Source: Chondrilla cf. caribensis
Lineage: Eukaryota > Porifera > Demospongiae > Chondrillida > Chondrillidae
Length of the DNA: 64,000 bases
Assembly: GCA_964020155.1 (NCBI GenBank)
Contig: OZ026562.1
Coordinates: forward strand, 1,545,001 to 1,609,000
Direction: 5' to 3'
The position numbers and the translations under genes were made by a program. The notes under the pieces are model-generated. The model made no database searches and was not told the DNA's origin. It saw only the letters and a list, made by a program, of their open reading frames with translations. Below, in pieces: positions 1 through 27,524 of the stretch. Positions within the stretch are counted from its first letter, which is position 1. The number at the start of each line of letters is the position of its first letter.

Positions 1-1039
1 GTCTGGAGGGTACATTGGAGGCAACAAGGGTTAATTGGCAGTTTGAGTGTAACATAATAAGGTTATAATCCTACGACAAATCGTTTAAAAGACAGACACA
101 CACATGGATGTATGTACATGCCTACCTAATTTGGTATATTAGACTTTAGAGAGACTTGTCACTAAGGACAGGTGGCCTTAGTGTAGAGGTGGTCGGGTAA
201 CGTATAACGGGAAATTTTTGCCAGATAAAATTTTCGCAGATGGCTCCAAAAATGAAAATTTGCAGATAACATTTTCGCAGATGCTGACCACAGTCACATG
301 ATACAACAACGAGAACACCTTATTCACAGATTTTATTTTCGTGGAGGTTATAGGCCAAACGTGAAATCTGTGAAAATTTTGTCCTGTGAAAATTTCCCGC
401 TATGTAGTACAAGTTCCACCGTACAAGGATACACATGTCATACACTTGTAGAGTACAGTACAGTACAGGAGTCACATACTGTACATGTGTATATATATAC
501 GTACAGACACACAAATGTACAGAAAGAAACACAGGCAAGTAAACATACGGATGAAATATATACAGACATATTATATAGCAGTAAACAAACAGACAGACAA
601 GCAGATAAACATAGATAAACATACAAACACACAAACAGGTAGACAAACTTAAAGACATGGATAAACACTCAGACATAGGGACAAACAGACAGACACGTAT
701 AGGTACACATCAACATACCAAGTATAACTCCTCTTACCCAAGAATTAGCCACTCTCCGATGAGAGTGAACAGCAGAGTGAAGCGTCTCAACACGGTGAAC
801 ATCGGTAAACTGAGCGTGATGGTAAATTAGATATATTCAACACAGCAATCGGATTAGTATTGAGTGCTGCGTGATAGGTGTCTCCGCAGGGGGTTGGAGG
901 CCCTAACTACCGCCATGACGATCACATTACATGTGGCCGTGGTGTTCAAATGTGTAGAATGCACACAAGTATGCTAGGACACTATACTTTGGGTTTGTAA
1001 GCATGCTGATTAACTATAGCATACGGTGTAGCGTGTATG

Positions 1040-1280
1040 GCAGGAAGGTTTTGCTGACACAGGAAGTACATATATCATTTGTTTGTCAGGAAGTGGCTTT
1101 CGCTGAAACAGGAAGTCCATGTTTCATTTGTATGCCAAGAGCCAGCTTGCACTCAAACAGGGAATGCTTGTTTCATTGGTAAGACAGGAAGTGGCTTCCG
1201 TTGAAACAGGAAATCCTTGTTTCATTTGTAAGACAGGAAGGGACTTTTGCTGAAACAGGAAGTGCTTGTTTCAATCTTGG
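1040..1280. repeat. Degenerate tandem repeat, about 50-60 bp unit
   Basis: About four diverged copies of a unit containing GAAACAGGAAGT followed by a TTGTTTCATTTGTA-type segment. Copies differ by several substitutions, so the array is old. Confidence 0.6.
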
Positions 1281-2527
1281 TACACACACTACCTGCTCAC
1301 ATGCTGGTTAACTGGGAAAACATTTTAACTGGTTGAGGGGCTGGTAAAAACACCGTGAATACAAACACCTATCATAGCAACACCCATTCCAGCTGTGACC
1401 TCAGTCAGAGAGCGAACACACAACAATCACTCCCCCGTCGACCGTACCTCAACTTCTGTGTTCCCGCCAGTCCAAACACGAGGTTACCGAAGTATATAAG
1501 TGGCAGGGGAAATATCTGTAGCAGAAATAATATGATAGTATTGTAGCATCACCATATGACAACATGGCAATAATAGTATTGGGTACAAACAGTAATACAG
1601 TTCCTGCTTGTACACACGTACGTATATACCATAGACATTATAATATGTCTACGTATATACAGTCTACATATACATACGTATATACGTACAGTCCATACAT
1701 ACATACATACATACATTATACAGTCCATACATACATACGTACGTACGTACAGACATGCATACATACATACATCTTTACATGTACATGCCCTACATACATA
1801 TGTACATGCAGTGCAGTAATGAGGACGGTAGGAAAGTACGTATATGTAGTTATGCAGATACCTTTTCTATACATATGTACTGTATATACCATTCAACAAT
1901 AACATAAGCACACACAGGTATATGCAGTGAAATCCGTATATAAAGACCACCAAAGCTACTGGCAATATGTGGTCTCGAGAGACAGGCAGTCTCCACACTT
2001 AGGTATACTATACTGTAGTTGAGTTGATATAGTTGACAGTTCAATAATGGTCACTTGAATTAGGTCTTCACGTGGATTTTGTGGAGATGGTCTTAAATAC
2101 AGGTTCCACTGTAAGTACACATATATGTACGCATATATGTATGTATATATGTACATACATAGCTGTTCTCACTATACCCTGAGATTTGCTATGATGCAAT
2201 TATCTTTAGCATCTGAAGGAACCTTCAAGTATTTGGGAGCATTTCAACGAGATTACACTGTTAATACAAACACATATACGTATTACGTAGGTACTACAGG
2301 CTAACAGACAGACAGGTAGAGACTGAATAACATACAAACATCATTACATACGTATAATACATACATACATGTATCCTGGTTGAAGGTGACATCAAAGGAA
2401 CTAACCTACGTATGTATGTACATTTCCCATGTACTAGCTCAAAACGGGTCAAGTTGATGTACTTTTTGACAAAACCTGATTAATTTTAATACACTTCTTG
2501 ACAAAATGTACATACCAGGATACATAA

Positions 2528-2590
2528 TAGATAAATCCCACCTTGGGTTGGTACATGGGAAAGATCCCAACCCGAGGAAGGATTTATCTA
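2528..2590. repeat. Short imperfect inverted repeat (hairpin)
   Basis: Arms of about 23 bp, beginning AGATAAATCC and ending GGATTTATCT, pair with roughly three mismatches around a short loop. It could be a very short MITE or a hairpin-forming transcript; nothing else is visible. Confidence 0.5.
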
Positions 2591-3529
2591 CTACATATAC
2601 ATATACATATATAATACTGTATATAATACATACATACATAATACATATACATACGTATATAAATGTACTGTATATACGTACGCATGTACATACACATACA
2701 TATGAAAGTCACGAACATAAACAAAGTGAAAACTTTTGCTAGGCAACCAAAGGTTCGGAACATTGTCAAATCGCTGCGCAGTGCTGTGTGGTGACTTCAT
2801 GTGTGCGTATGCAAGCCTACAATGTAATAGTATATTGATGTGTTTATTGATTACATATTTATTTAATCATATAAAATTATCACTTGTTCATTGTGTTCAT
2901 TACATCTTCACATATGAAGTTGATATTTAATTACAAATTGTGTAAACTATCGTATGTACGTATACACGGGAACAATTGGGTGTATAAAGTTTCGTATGCA
3001 ACACATGTACACATATGTACTCATATACTGTGTGCATACGTTGGAACAATTGGATGTACAGAGATGTATGGAGTGTCATGTGTACATGTTGTAATACATA
3101 CACATGTATCTATGTATGCGAGTATGTATGGGAACAAGTAATTTGAGTTCAAAACTCGTGGGGCTGCCGCCCCCCACACTCGAATTACTTGGGTATCTTT
3201 GTTAAGTTTATAAGAACCTTTGCTGGAGTTATTACGTCCATCTAAGCCATTGTGTTCGAATTCTAGCCTAATTTCTAATTCTCCGCATTTCACAATCAGT
3301 CATCTTCCAGCGCAATAGAAATTATAATATCAATTCACTGTTGCGGTTATGCGTAGGAACACATATATCTACAATATCAGACGAGCGTAACATACCGGAA
3401 GTTGAAATGAAAACAATATAGCCAGCCCCTAAAAATTGGTGTCATATGTTCCGTGTGTGAACAATTGGATTAACTGAGTTATATAGAGTGTCTTGCATAT
3501 GGTAATATATACATACGTGCATATGCAAA

Positions 3530-3815
3530 TATGTATGGGAACCATTGTTGTCATACGTAATACATACATAAGTATGCAATTATGTATGGGAACCATTATT
3601 GTCATACGTAATACATACATAAGTATGCAATTATGTATGGGAACCATTATTGTCATACGTAATACATACATAAGTATGCAATTATGTATGGGAACCATTA
3701 TTGTCATACGTAATACATACATAAGTATGCAATTATGTATGGGAACCATTATTGTCATACGTAATACATACATAAGTATGCAATTATGTATGGGAACCAT
3801 TATTGTCATACGTAT
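3530..3815. repeat. 51-bp minisatellite, about 5 copies
   Basis: Near-identical 51-bp units, each with GGGAACCATTATTGTCATAC and ATTATGTATG. Identity between copies is almost complete, so expansion is recent. There are no spacers, so it is not a CRISPR array. Confidence 0.9.
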
Positions 3816-4092
3816 GTACTGTGTGTACACATGCACATTGTATGTATGTACACATGGGAATAACTAGATGTCAGAATGTAACGAATATTGGGTCATGTTG
3901 ATCAAAGGGAAAAAGTGGTTCATAAAACCTCTACAGCACACTTGCAGTTACTGATACAGCAAACTTGGGAATCAAGTCATCAAGGATGCATCACCCTTTC
4001 CATCAACTGATCAGACCAATTTCCTTTCACCAACAACATCAGCAACAGGAAACAATGAAGCAAAAACAAATTTGTCATCTCATGACACAAGC

Positions 4093-4227
4093 TAGTTATG
4101 TCCCTTCCACACCGGATGTGCAGCTATACAGTCACACTCTCAAATAATCACCTCGGGCTGACACCCTCAGTAATTAATCGAAAGTGTGACCATTAGATGC
4201 ACATCCGGTGTGGAAGGGACATAACTA
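4093..4227. mobile_element. MITE, 135 bp, perfect 30-bp terminal inverted repeats
   Basis: The left end starts TAGTTATGTCCCTTCCACAC and the right end is its exact reverse complement for 30 bp (4093-4122 and 4198-4227). A second, inner pairing (GTCACACT/AGTGTGAC) extends the foldback. The terminal TA fits a TA target duplication as in Tc1/mariner-type elements. It has no coding capacity. Confidence 0.8.
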
Positions 4228-4884
4228 ATACCTGTATGCTGTATATGTACTGTACACACATACTGTATGTGTGTATATGTACTGTAATACAAACTGTACA
4301 TGTGTATATGTACGTATGTATGTACTGTAACACACACTGTACACTGTATATGTACTGTAACACATACTGTACATGTGTACATGTGTACATGATGTGTACA
4401 ACTGTGTGTAATACAGTGCACAATGCAAAGATAACTACGTACATATACACATAATATTATTATATATGCATGAATGTATGTACATACATACTATGAGTAT
4501 TGTCTACAGGTACTATCATAAACCTGTAATACGTATGTACTGAATGTATACATGTCCATATATATACATACATATGTACCATATTATGGTCACGCATGTA
4601 CAACACGCTCACTGTTAACTCCATATGTACTGTAATTCGATTATGTCCAATCTGCCCTCCAAACAGAGTGTACATGGTCACCGGAATATGAGCCTGTCTC
4701 GACCTTATTGAATAAGTCATCCTGACCACTATTTCCACACAACCTCTCCCACCAATAACCAGTTGGACAGCTGAAACCACTCACAAATACACAGCTTCCA
4801 TAACATGCTCAATTGTACATACGTATATTCTGTATGTACTGTATGTTTTGAATGTAATGTATGTACTGTATGTACTAAATAATA

Positions 4885-5060
4885 TACTGTGATATGACTG
4901 GTACAGCGACTGCGATATGGCTGGTGCAGCGACTGTGATATGACTGGTACAGCGACTGTGATATGACTGGTGCAGCGACTGTGATATGACTGGTGCAACG
5001 ACTGTGATATGACTGGTGCAACGACTGTGATATGACTGGTACAGCGACTGTGACATGACA
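4885..5060. repeat. 23-bp minisatellite, about 8 copies
   Basis: Tandem units around GATATGACTGGTGCAGCGAC with few substitutions, directly followed by a second, unrelated array. Confidence 0.85.
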
Positions 5061-5175
5061 AGTGGATTGGGATGCCCTTGTACACGTGGATTGGGATGCC
5101 CTTGTACAAGTGGATTGGGATGCCCTTGTACAAGTGGATTGGGATACCCTTGTACACGTGGATTGGGATGCCTAT
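5056..5175. repeat. 24-bp minisatellite, about 5 copies
   Basis: Tandem units AAGTGGATTGGGATGCCCTT plus GTAC. The unit length is a multiple of three, so open frames run through it on both strands; these are not treated as genes. Confidence 0.85.
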
Positions 5176-5475
5176 GTCGGGATTAGCACACAGCTGTGAT
5201 ATACAGACAAGGTTGGGAATAGGGGGTTGGGTGTGGCCACAAACAGCTGGAATCCTAGCGGTAACCATACAGCAAATTAGGTATGGAATGTTTCCAGTGG
5301 GAATAGCAGAACAGAAAACAGGCACCCATATACACACCCCCACACACGCCTACGTACATACACATCAATACCTGCTTTATGGGCTGTAGCCCGAAATCCG
5401 GGAATCTTATAAATCCAGTAAGTTTGGCTATTCCAAGAACCAAAATAGTAACAATAATCTAGACAGAAGAGAACA

Positions 5476-6246
5476 GATACATGTACAGAAATGGAAGAGG
5501 GACAACATGACATTGTGTACAGAATGGGAGAAGGACAATACATGCACAGAATGGGAGAGGGACATGTACAGAATGGGAGAGGGAAAACACGTGTACAGAA
5601 TGGAAGAGGGGCAACATGACATTGTGTACAGAATGGAAGAGGGACAACATGTGTACAGAATGGAAGAGGGACAACATGTGTACAGAATGGAGGAGGACAA
5701 CACGTGTACAGAATGGAAGAGGGACAACACGTGTACAGAATGGAAGAGGGGCAACATGTGTACAGAATGGAAGAGGACAACACGTGTACAGAATGGAATA
5801 GGGACATGTACAGAATGAAAGAGGACAACACGTGTACAGAATGGAAGAGGGACAACACGTGTACAGAATGGAAGAGGGGCAACATGACATTGTGTACAGA
5901 ATGGAAGAGGGACAACATGTGTACAGAATGGAAGAGGGACAACATGTGTACAGAATGGAAGAGGACAACACGTGTACAGAATGGAATAGGGACATGTACA
6001 GAATGGAAGAGGGACAACACGTGTACAGAATGGAATAGGGACAACATGACATTGTGTACAGAATGGAAGAGGGACAACATGACATTGTGTACAGAATGGA
6101 AGAGGGACAACATGACATTGTGTACAGAATGGAAGAGGGACAACATGTGTACAGAATGGAAGAGGGACAACATGTGTACAGAATGGAAGAGGGACAAAGT
6201 GACATTGTGCACAGAATGGAAGAGGGACAACATGTGTACAGAATGA
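5476..6246. repeat. Large 27-bp minisatellite, roughly 30 copies
   Basis: Units built on GTACAGAATGGAAGAGGGAC plus ACATGT/ACACGT, mixed with shorter variants and with an inserted GACATTGT variant. It carries overlapping open frames in several frames on both strands, all explained by the period of 27. Confidence 0.9.
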
Positions 6247-6360
6247 GTTCACACCACATCAATCTAGTGAATATCTTGTTCTTATAATGTGTTACCTGTC
6301 CCAAGCCAACAACTTGAGGAGAAGGAAATCTGTAAAGACAAAGGCAAGACATACGTAGGT

Positions 6361-6500
6361 GACCATTTTCGACAGGTTTCACTGTACACAAGGTCCCATA
6401 GGTGACCACATTAGACAGGTTTCACTGTACACAAGGTCCCATAGGTGACCACATTAGCCAGGTTCCACTGTACATGAGGTCCCAGGTGACCCCATTAGAC
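6361..6500. repeat. About 43-bp tandem repeat, 3 copies
   Basis: Three diverging copies containing GGTGACCACATTAGACAGGT and TTCACTGTACACAAGGTCCC. Confidence 0.75.
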
Positions 6501-6718
6501 AGGTTCTACTGTACTTCAGGTAATACATGACTTCACTCAGTCCCCTAGCTCATGTATCCCTTGTTAATCAGTACTGACAGCAAGTACCTCTAATAAGAAG
6601 TACATACATACATACTGAGTGTTACCTTCGAGGTACTTATGCAATATGGACTGCTCGTATACTGACCAAGTGGAACATGCAGGGGTAACAAGTGTTTCTA
6701 CATGTACACATACGCAAA

Positions 6719-6990
<272 letters not shown>

Positions 6991-7510
6991 CAACACGAAG
7001 CAGACATGACTTACTTATAACTGGTAAGGACCACTTTATTCACTGTGATAATGAGTATACTAGCTATGCCGTAGAAGGCAGCAGCTCCAACTTGCTTCAC
7101 TAGTGGAAAGCGTTGAGGTATATCTGTAGACTGGTGCATACCTACACCATTGCCACTAGTATAGAGGGAGGATATAAACGACTAGATATAAAATACATAC
7201 TAACTTATACATATGTACATATGCAAGTACGTGTGTGTGAAGCACTCCCGCGTTACAGACTGTTACTAAGCACAAATACATGCACTATAGCTGAGTCAGT
7301 TTCCCTTGTGCTGCTTCGGCACGTCTCTTTTGTTTTGACATATGCAAGTACATGCAGTTAAAGACATCAACTAAGACGCACTGTATGAACCTACAGAACT
7401 TGTAGAAATGTTAAGCTTTGTTGAAGTTATCGTAGTACAGGAATAAGAAACTTTGGTTACTACCAAGGAAACAGGGAATAGGCCTGTCATGGTGACCAAT
7501 ACATACAAAT

Positions 7511-7654
7511 ACAGTGAATTCTCATTAATCCGTCACTGCTTTATCCATCAAAGATTTTTATCTGTCTCAAAGTACATCCAGTTAATCTGCCTAACTTGTT
7601 AATCCAACAAATTTTACGAAAACAAATTGCAGCGGATTAACAAGTATTCACTGT
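7511..7654. mobile_element. MITE-like element, 144 bp, about 21-bp imperfect TIRs
   Basis: The left end ACAGTGAATTCTCATTAATCC and the reverse complement of the right end (GGATTAACAAGTATTCACTGT) match at about 17 of 21 positions. A related fragment (GAATTCTCATTAATCC, then GCGGATTAACTGG) lies near 54.82-54.91 kb. Confidence 0.55.
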
Positions 7655-8099
7655 CGCTCCAATATACCATGCAAGACTACCTGGTAAAACATACACTTAT
7701 ACTGTAGAACTCAATCAACACAAACTCAAAAAGACCTTCCTTTTACCAGATTTCAACTCAACAGAACTCGTGACTGTACATATGGTCAGTGTCAAGAGCA
7801 GAAAGAGCATATTCGTAAACCAAAATTTCACATTTGTTTCTCCTACTCTACCTGCATGTGAAACTAATGTACGTACATACGTACATGGGCAGAGGTGGTA
7901 GACACGAGTACGCAGACATCATTAATTGGATCATACTTTTAATGTTCTCGCCATTGGATCTCACACCGCGTTGACAAAAAGAAACACAACACAAGTTGAA
8001 TGCAATTCGAGCATCCCAGCAAAGTGAACCTCGCTGAAGTAATAGTCTGTGTAATTAACCTTCATTTCACTTAATTTTCAGCTTCATTTTAAGGGCTAT

Positions 8100-8200
8100 C
8101 TATTCTTCCTAAGTTTGTCTGAAAAAGAGAAAGTTTCAATGTCGTTTCTCGTTAGTATTTCGCTGATTAGGATGAGGCGGGGAGCTATTGGGATATGGGA
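8100..8200 (+). pseudogene. Decayed sequence similar to SHOC1 exon 2 (relic)
   Basis: The block around AAAAAGAGA, ATGTCGT and GGGGAGCTATTG lines up over about 75-80 bp with the second coding exon of SHOC1 at 12455-12535 on the same strand. The reading frame is broken here by stops and a shift. It may be a duplicated, decayed exon copy. The match is by eye only and short, so chance or a shared mobile sequence is not excluded. Confidence 0.35.
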
Positions 8201-8465
8201 TAGCTGTTGCAACATCTGAAACATGGTCGAAATTTTAAGCATCCCACCGAATTGAACAACCACTGAAGTAACGGTCTGACCGAGTGAACTGGTACCCAAC
8301 CATTGACTACTACCCCAACACTGGCCAAATACGTAGGTCTGGCTGATGTCACTTTGATGGCTAACATTTGGGCATGTAGCTACACACTCATGTCCGTAGG
8401 TAGGACTAAGAAAGGGGGTTCCAATTTGATGAGCGAAAATACCAACATGCACATCAGAGAGGCAA

Positions 8466-8585
8466 ACTTTGGAGTACTGGTACATCACAGGTTGACGAAC
8501 TTGGAGTACTGGTACATCACAGGTTGACGAACTTGGAGTACTGGTACATCACAGGTTGACGAACTTGGAGTACTGGTACATATAG
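8466..8585. repeat. 32-bp tandem repeat, about 3.7 copies
   Basis: Identical units containing GGAGTACTGGTACATCACAG and GTTGACGAACTT; very recent expansion. Confidence 0.9.
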
Positions 8586-9224
8586 ATAGTGTATCACTAC
8601 ACACAATACACACAGTACATACGTACTATACACACACAACACATAGTCGTATACTACATAGGTAATGGATGTCCAAGTGATAGCCTAAGTAACAAATTGA
8701 CTCTAGAACTACAATTGAACCAAAGACTGTGTAAATTGTCTTCGATTCTGTTTCATCGACACACTAATAAGAATATTTTATGGGTTTTCTGAGAATAGCT
8801 TGTAACAGTAGCGACCAGGCCATTAGAAATTCAAATTGAGAGTACTTTCTACACATTTTGGTGTGGTTCCAAACATGTTAGTGAAACTAGGGGAATCTAT
8901 AAATTAATTTTAGCCTCCATTGATAAATATATCAATCATGAAGACCTCGTAGGCTGAAGGATGTATCCTGTATAGTATACGAAATGTTATAACACACACT
9001 GAATGTTCCGTTCATGCTAGCATGATGATAATCTTACGTGATGAGGACTGTGTATAGTCAGATCACTCCTCTTAGTCCTTCGCTAGATGCTACGTTACCC
9101 CGAGCTTGGAATATATACCGCGGTCGAACGAACTGAACAATGCAAGTTAGTCGCAGTGTGCCATAATTATCATACCGCGTGCGCTGATCAACAAAATGGC
9201 TGCTGAAGGGGAGTCCCATTTCTG

Positions 9225-9277
9225 GTTGTTATGACAACGGTGACGCGTTGTGATGGACGGAAACGCTTATAAATTGC
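9225..9277 (+). promoter_or_regulatory. Probable DEPDC1 promoter: X-box-like palindrome and TATA-like box
   Basis: A 14-bp palindromic X-box-like (RFX-type) sequence, GTTGTTATGACAAC, sits at 9225-9238. TTATAAAT at about 9270-9277 lies about 105 bp upstream of the DEPDC1 start codon. The surrounding 150 bp is GC-richer than the rest of the flank, with CG-containing motifs and an ACAAAATGGC YY1-like motif. Factor binding is inferred from motif resemblance alone. Confidence 0.4.
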
Positions 9278-9382
9278 CGCGCCAAGTTCGTATGGTCCTC
9301 ATAAAACTACAACTTGCGACTCGAAGTGGTCCTTGTTGGTTCTTGAATTTTTCACGCCGATTTTAGAGTGAGCGTCATCGCT

Positions 9383-12128
9383 ATGTCGACTTCGTCCTTA
9401 TCCTCCTCAGCGAGTGGAAGCAGTTCTTGTCACGGATGCAACGGCGCAGCTTTTCGTGCTACTGATGTGGTAAGTTGTAGTCTAATGTAAGAAAATCATC
9501 CTCTCATCGCAAATCTGAGTTACATATTGTGCCTCCATATTATAAGTTGAGGCTGTAAGCTCTCGCACCGTTGATTGCATACATTTTATTTATGTTTATT
9601 TCTTAATACGTTTATTTCTTCGTCGATAACACAGTGGAAGAAGACCATAAAAGACTTTCGTAAAGGAATTCCTCTTAAGAAGAAAAGGTACAAAATGAAG
9701 TACTATGAGCATTCTTTCTCAGGAGCCGACGCTGTCGAATGGCTACACAAGTACCTTCAGACTTCTGGTAATTTCGGAAACGTTTCTAGATCCCAGGCCA
9801 TAAAGTTACTGGAGAAATTTCTTGAGTGTAAAGTCATTGCTGAAGTACGTGACAAGGAAGGAGTTAAATTCGAAGACGATGGTCATCTCTACCATTTTGT
9901 AACGACTCCTAATGTCTTTAACTGCCTCGACGAGGAAGATGAGTTTGAAGAGGGTTCCATGCACGATATAACCTTGCGACACCCTTCCAACGACTTCTAC
10001 ACCAACTCGTATGCCGTGATGCAGTTTGGACGGTGTGCTGATACGACAATGGACACTACTTCCATGGGATTCAGGGATTCAATGATGGAGATCGGCGATG
10101 AGGAGCCTCAACAACAGTTGAGCAGTGAAGAATTGGCGTCAGTGTGGAAACAATTTGTGTTGACAAGGTGTGTACATGAACTACATTTTCATTTTGTTTC
10201 ATATGCACATGGTTCATTGTTCGCAGTATGTTTGTACATATGTACAGTATTTAGTATTATACACTAACAGACATCGGAAAATGGATTACTGTATTGTTTT
10301 GTTTGCAGATTGCTGCGAGTGGTCGACCTGTCAACATTGGATGATGTTTTGAACCACGAAACTGTGGATGGTAAGCACATTCTGAGGAATATAGGACCTC
10401 TCTCCCACTTATTGAGACTGGCTAGATCAGTCAGTGGGTCCTCGGCCCATGGTGAGCCATACATACAACACACAAGTGCCTGGGTACATGTATGTGTGTG
10501 GATGTGCCTGTTTGGATCCAGTGAAATGAATCCTCAGTTTGTCGTAACAAGAGCACAAGTTGAAATACCTACTTATGGACTGCAGTATGCCTTCTGGCAT
10601 ACATACATCCTCATAGCACATACACTCTTTAAAAGGAGAAGTGTAATTGCAGGACAGACTGTATTGTTTTCACCTGAAATTCGTCTGTTTAGCACCTGTT
10701 TAACATGGAGATTTTGTCTATAATAGTGTGTATTAGGAATGTTGTTAATCTGATTACTACACACATCAATCATTGTGCAATTAGTATTATGTGAATTGAT
10801 ACTGTGTTTCTCCTTGTGCTCTCATCAGAAATGTCTGAAGGTGAAGAAAAGCTTCCGTCATGGGTCTCCATGGCCCAGAAGTATCTTATGAAATGTGAGT
10901 TGTGGTTTTGGTACCATTTTCAGTCTTGCACTAATCATAAATTCACGTCTCACGTCATCCCTGACATCATCTGCACGCTCATCTGGTCTCATGGTTGTAC
11001 TGCTGACTTGCAAAGTACAGCTAGTCTGGTCAAATAACATGACAAAAAGTACCTACTCCTACATACATAAATACATACATTGGCAAATAACCCAATTTGT
11101 CAATGTACATAAGTGTCATATATTGATTTTATCTATTCTTAGGGCCAGAATACAATGATGAGTTCCACTGTGAGCTTCCTGTATACAGAGGTTTTGAAGT
11201 TGATGTCTTACGAGCTGTTTGGGAATATTACTCCTCTTCGAAGGACAGTCTTGTGTGTTCCAATCTGTACGAGCTTTTCCTAGCAGTTCAGAGCATTGTT
11301 CGCTCCGGGAAAACAGACACGGCAATCAATGCATTGCAGCTTTGCATGCTCCTCCTCCCAAGAGTGAATAAGGTTAAGCTGCAGAAATTGCTCCGTTTCA
11401 TGTCCAAGGTGGCATCAAACAGACAGCTGTTATTAACAGACCTGATGAACAACAGACAAGTGGTGAGTGAGAGATTGGGATGAAGATAATAACTCTAGTC
11501 CCTAATACTTGGTGATAGGAAATATGAATTTATCATATTTATGAGATGTGTATATCACTGTATGTCTTGTTGTCTATACCTGTGTTCACAATTTTCATCT
11601 ACAACATTTCACAGATGCTTGACAGATTCACCACCATAATCCTTGCTCACAAGAAGGCATCCCCATCTGAATGTAAAGAATTAGTATCTTTCATGATGGA
11701 TCACTATCATGACATTTTTAAGGTATGTATGTCCTACTCGCTTGCTGCTAAGTCCAATTTATTACCCATTGTATAATTTTACTTCACATGGCATAGATCC
11801 CTGATGATTTAAGGGCCAAAGTAGAAGAATTCGTAGCCAAAAGAGACACTGATCTTGAAGAGGCCACCTTTGTATCCTCATGTAGGAAGGTCACCACAGC
11901 AGAATATGAGAAACAGAAGGATGAAACTAGTATAGCACTTGCTGGGCTGTTGGAAGACATCATTGCCAACACAACCCTCTCAGCTAAAGTTAAGAAATCC
12001 AAACTTAAAACAGTACGTTCCTCAAGTTTGTCAAATGGTGTGTAGCATGTTTACTTGTTTTTTTGTCTGTTCTCGCCCTCCAGTTCCAAAAGCAATATCC
12101 TGACATTTATGCTGCACGGTTTAGATAA
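9383..12128 (+). CDS. DEPDC1: DEP domain / RhoGAP-like protein, DEPDC1 family (8 exons, 505 aa)
   Basis: Exons: 9383-9469, 9635-10167, 10309-10451, 10829-10894, 11143-11462, 11615-11722, 11797-12012, 12084-12128. All joins are GT..AG and in phase. The DEP domain occupies about residues 30-112 (WKKTIKDFRKGIPLKKKRY, then FSGADAVEWL). From about residue 277 follows the RhoGAP-like domain (NLYELFLAVQ, DALQLC-type INALQLCMLLLP, SFMMDHYHDI). The C-terminus FQKQYPDIYAARF matches the family end. Vertebrate DEPDC1A and DEPDC1B are mitotic, proliferation-linked proteins; the RhoGAP-like fold in this family lacks a clear arginine finger. The 505 aa length and absence of a long middle insert resemble DEPDC1B (about 529 aa) more than DEPDC1A. 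The start ATG is the only one that joins in phase to the DEP exon. Another in-frame ending is possible if the last intron is retained (stop near 12045), but the spliced end is family-like. Confidence 0.93.
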
Positions 12129-12340
12129 TACCTATTTGACTGACAGATGCATGTGAATATTGTGTCAAAATTGTATCACTCGATCGTTTTTGTATTTTTA
12201 TTACTCTTTGATGGACGACACTTCAAAGCTTTGTTACGTAATGTTATGATTGTGTGTGATGACGTGGAAATTATAATTGGCGGAAACACGCACGTGTACT
12301 CGTGTTGCAGCTGGTGTCCGCGAACGCCGACGGGTAGCTC
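12129..12340 (+). promoter_or_regulatory. 212-bp DEPDC1-SHOC1 intergenic interval
   Basis: This short interval must hold the DEPDC1 3' end and any SHOC1 promoter. It contains TGATGACGTGG (CRE-like) near 12258 and TTGGCGGAAA (E2F-like) near 12277. Neither motif is proof of function. An in-frame TAG lies directly upstream of the SHOC1 ATG, two codons away. Confidence 0.35.

Positions 12341-27524
<15,184 letters not shown>

Noticed and set aside
3530..3815. Regular repeats reminiscent of a CRISPR array
   Set aside because: Units are contiguous with no unique spacers, and the genome is eukaryotic.
5277..6409. Open frames of up to about 318 codons on the minus strand and several on the plus strand
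   Set aside because: They run through a 27-bp minisatellite whose period is divisible by three; all frames stay open and the product is a simple repeat.
8096..8488. 130-codon minus-strand frame
   Set aside because: No family signal, no splice context, and it overlaps the SHOC1-like relic on the other strand.
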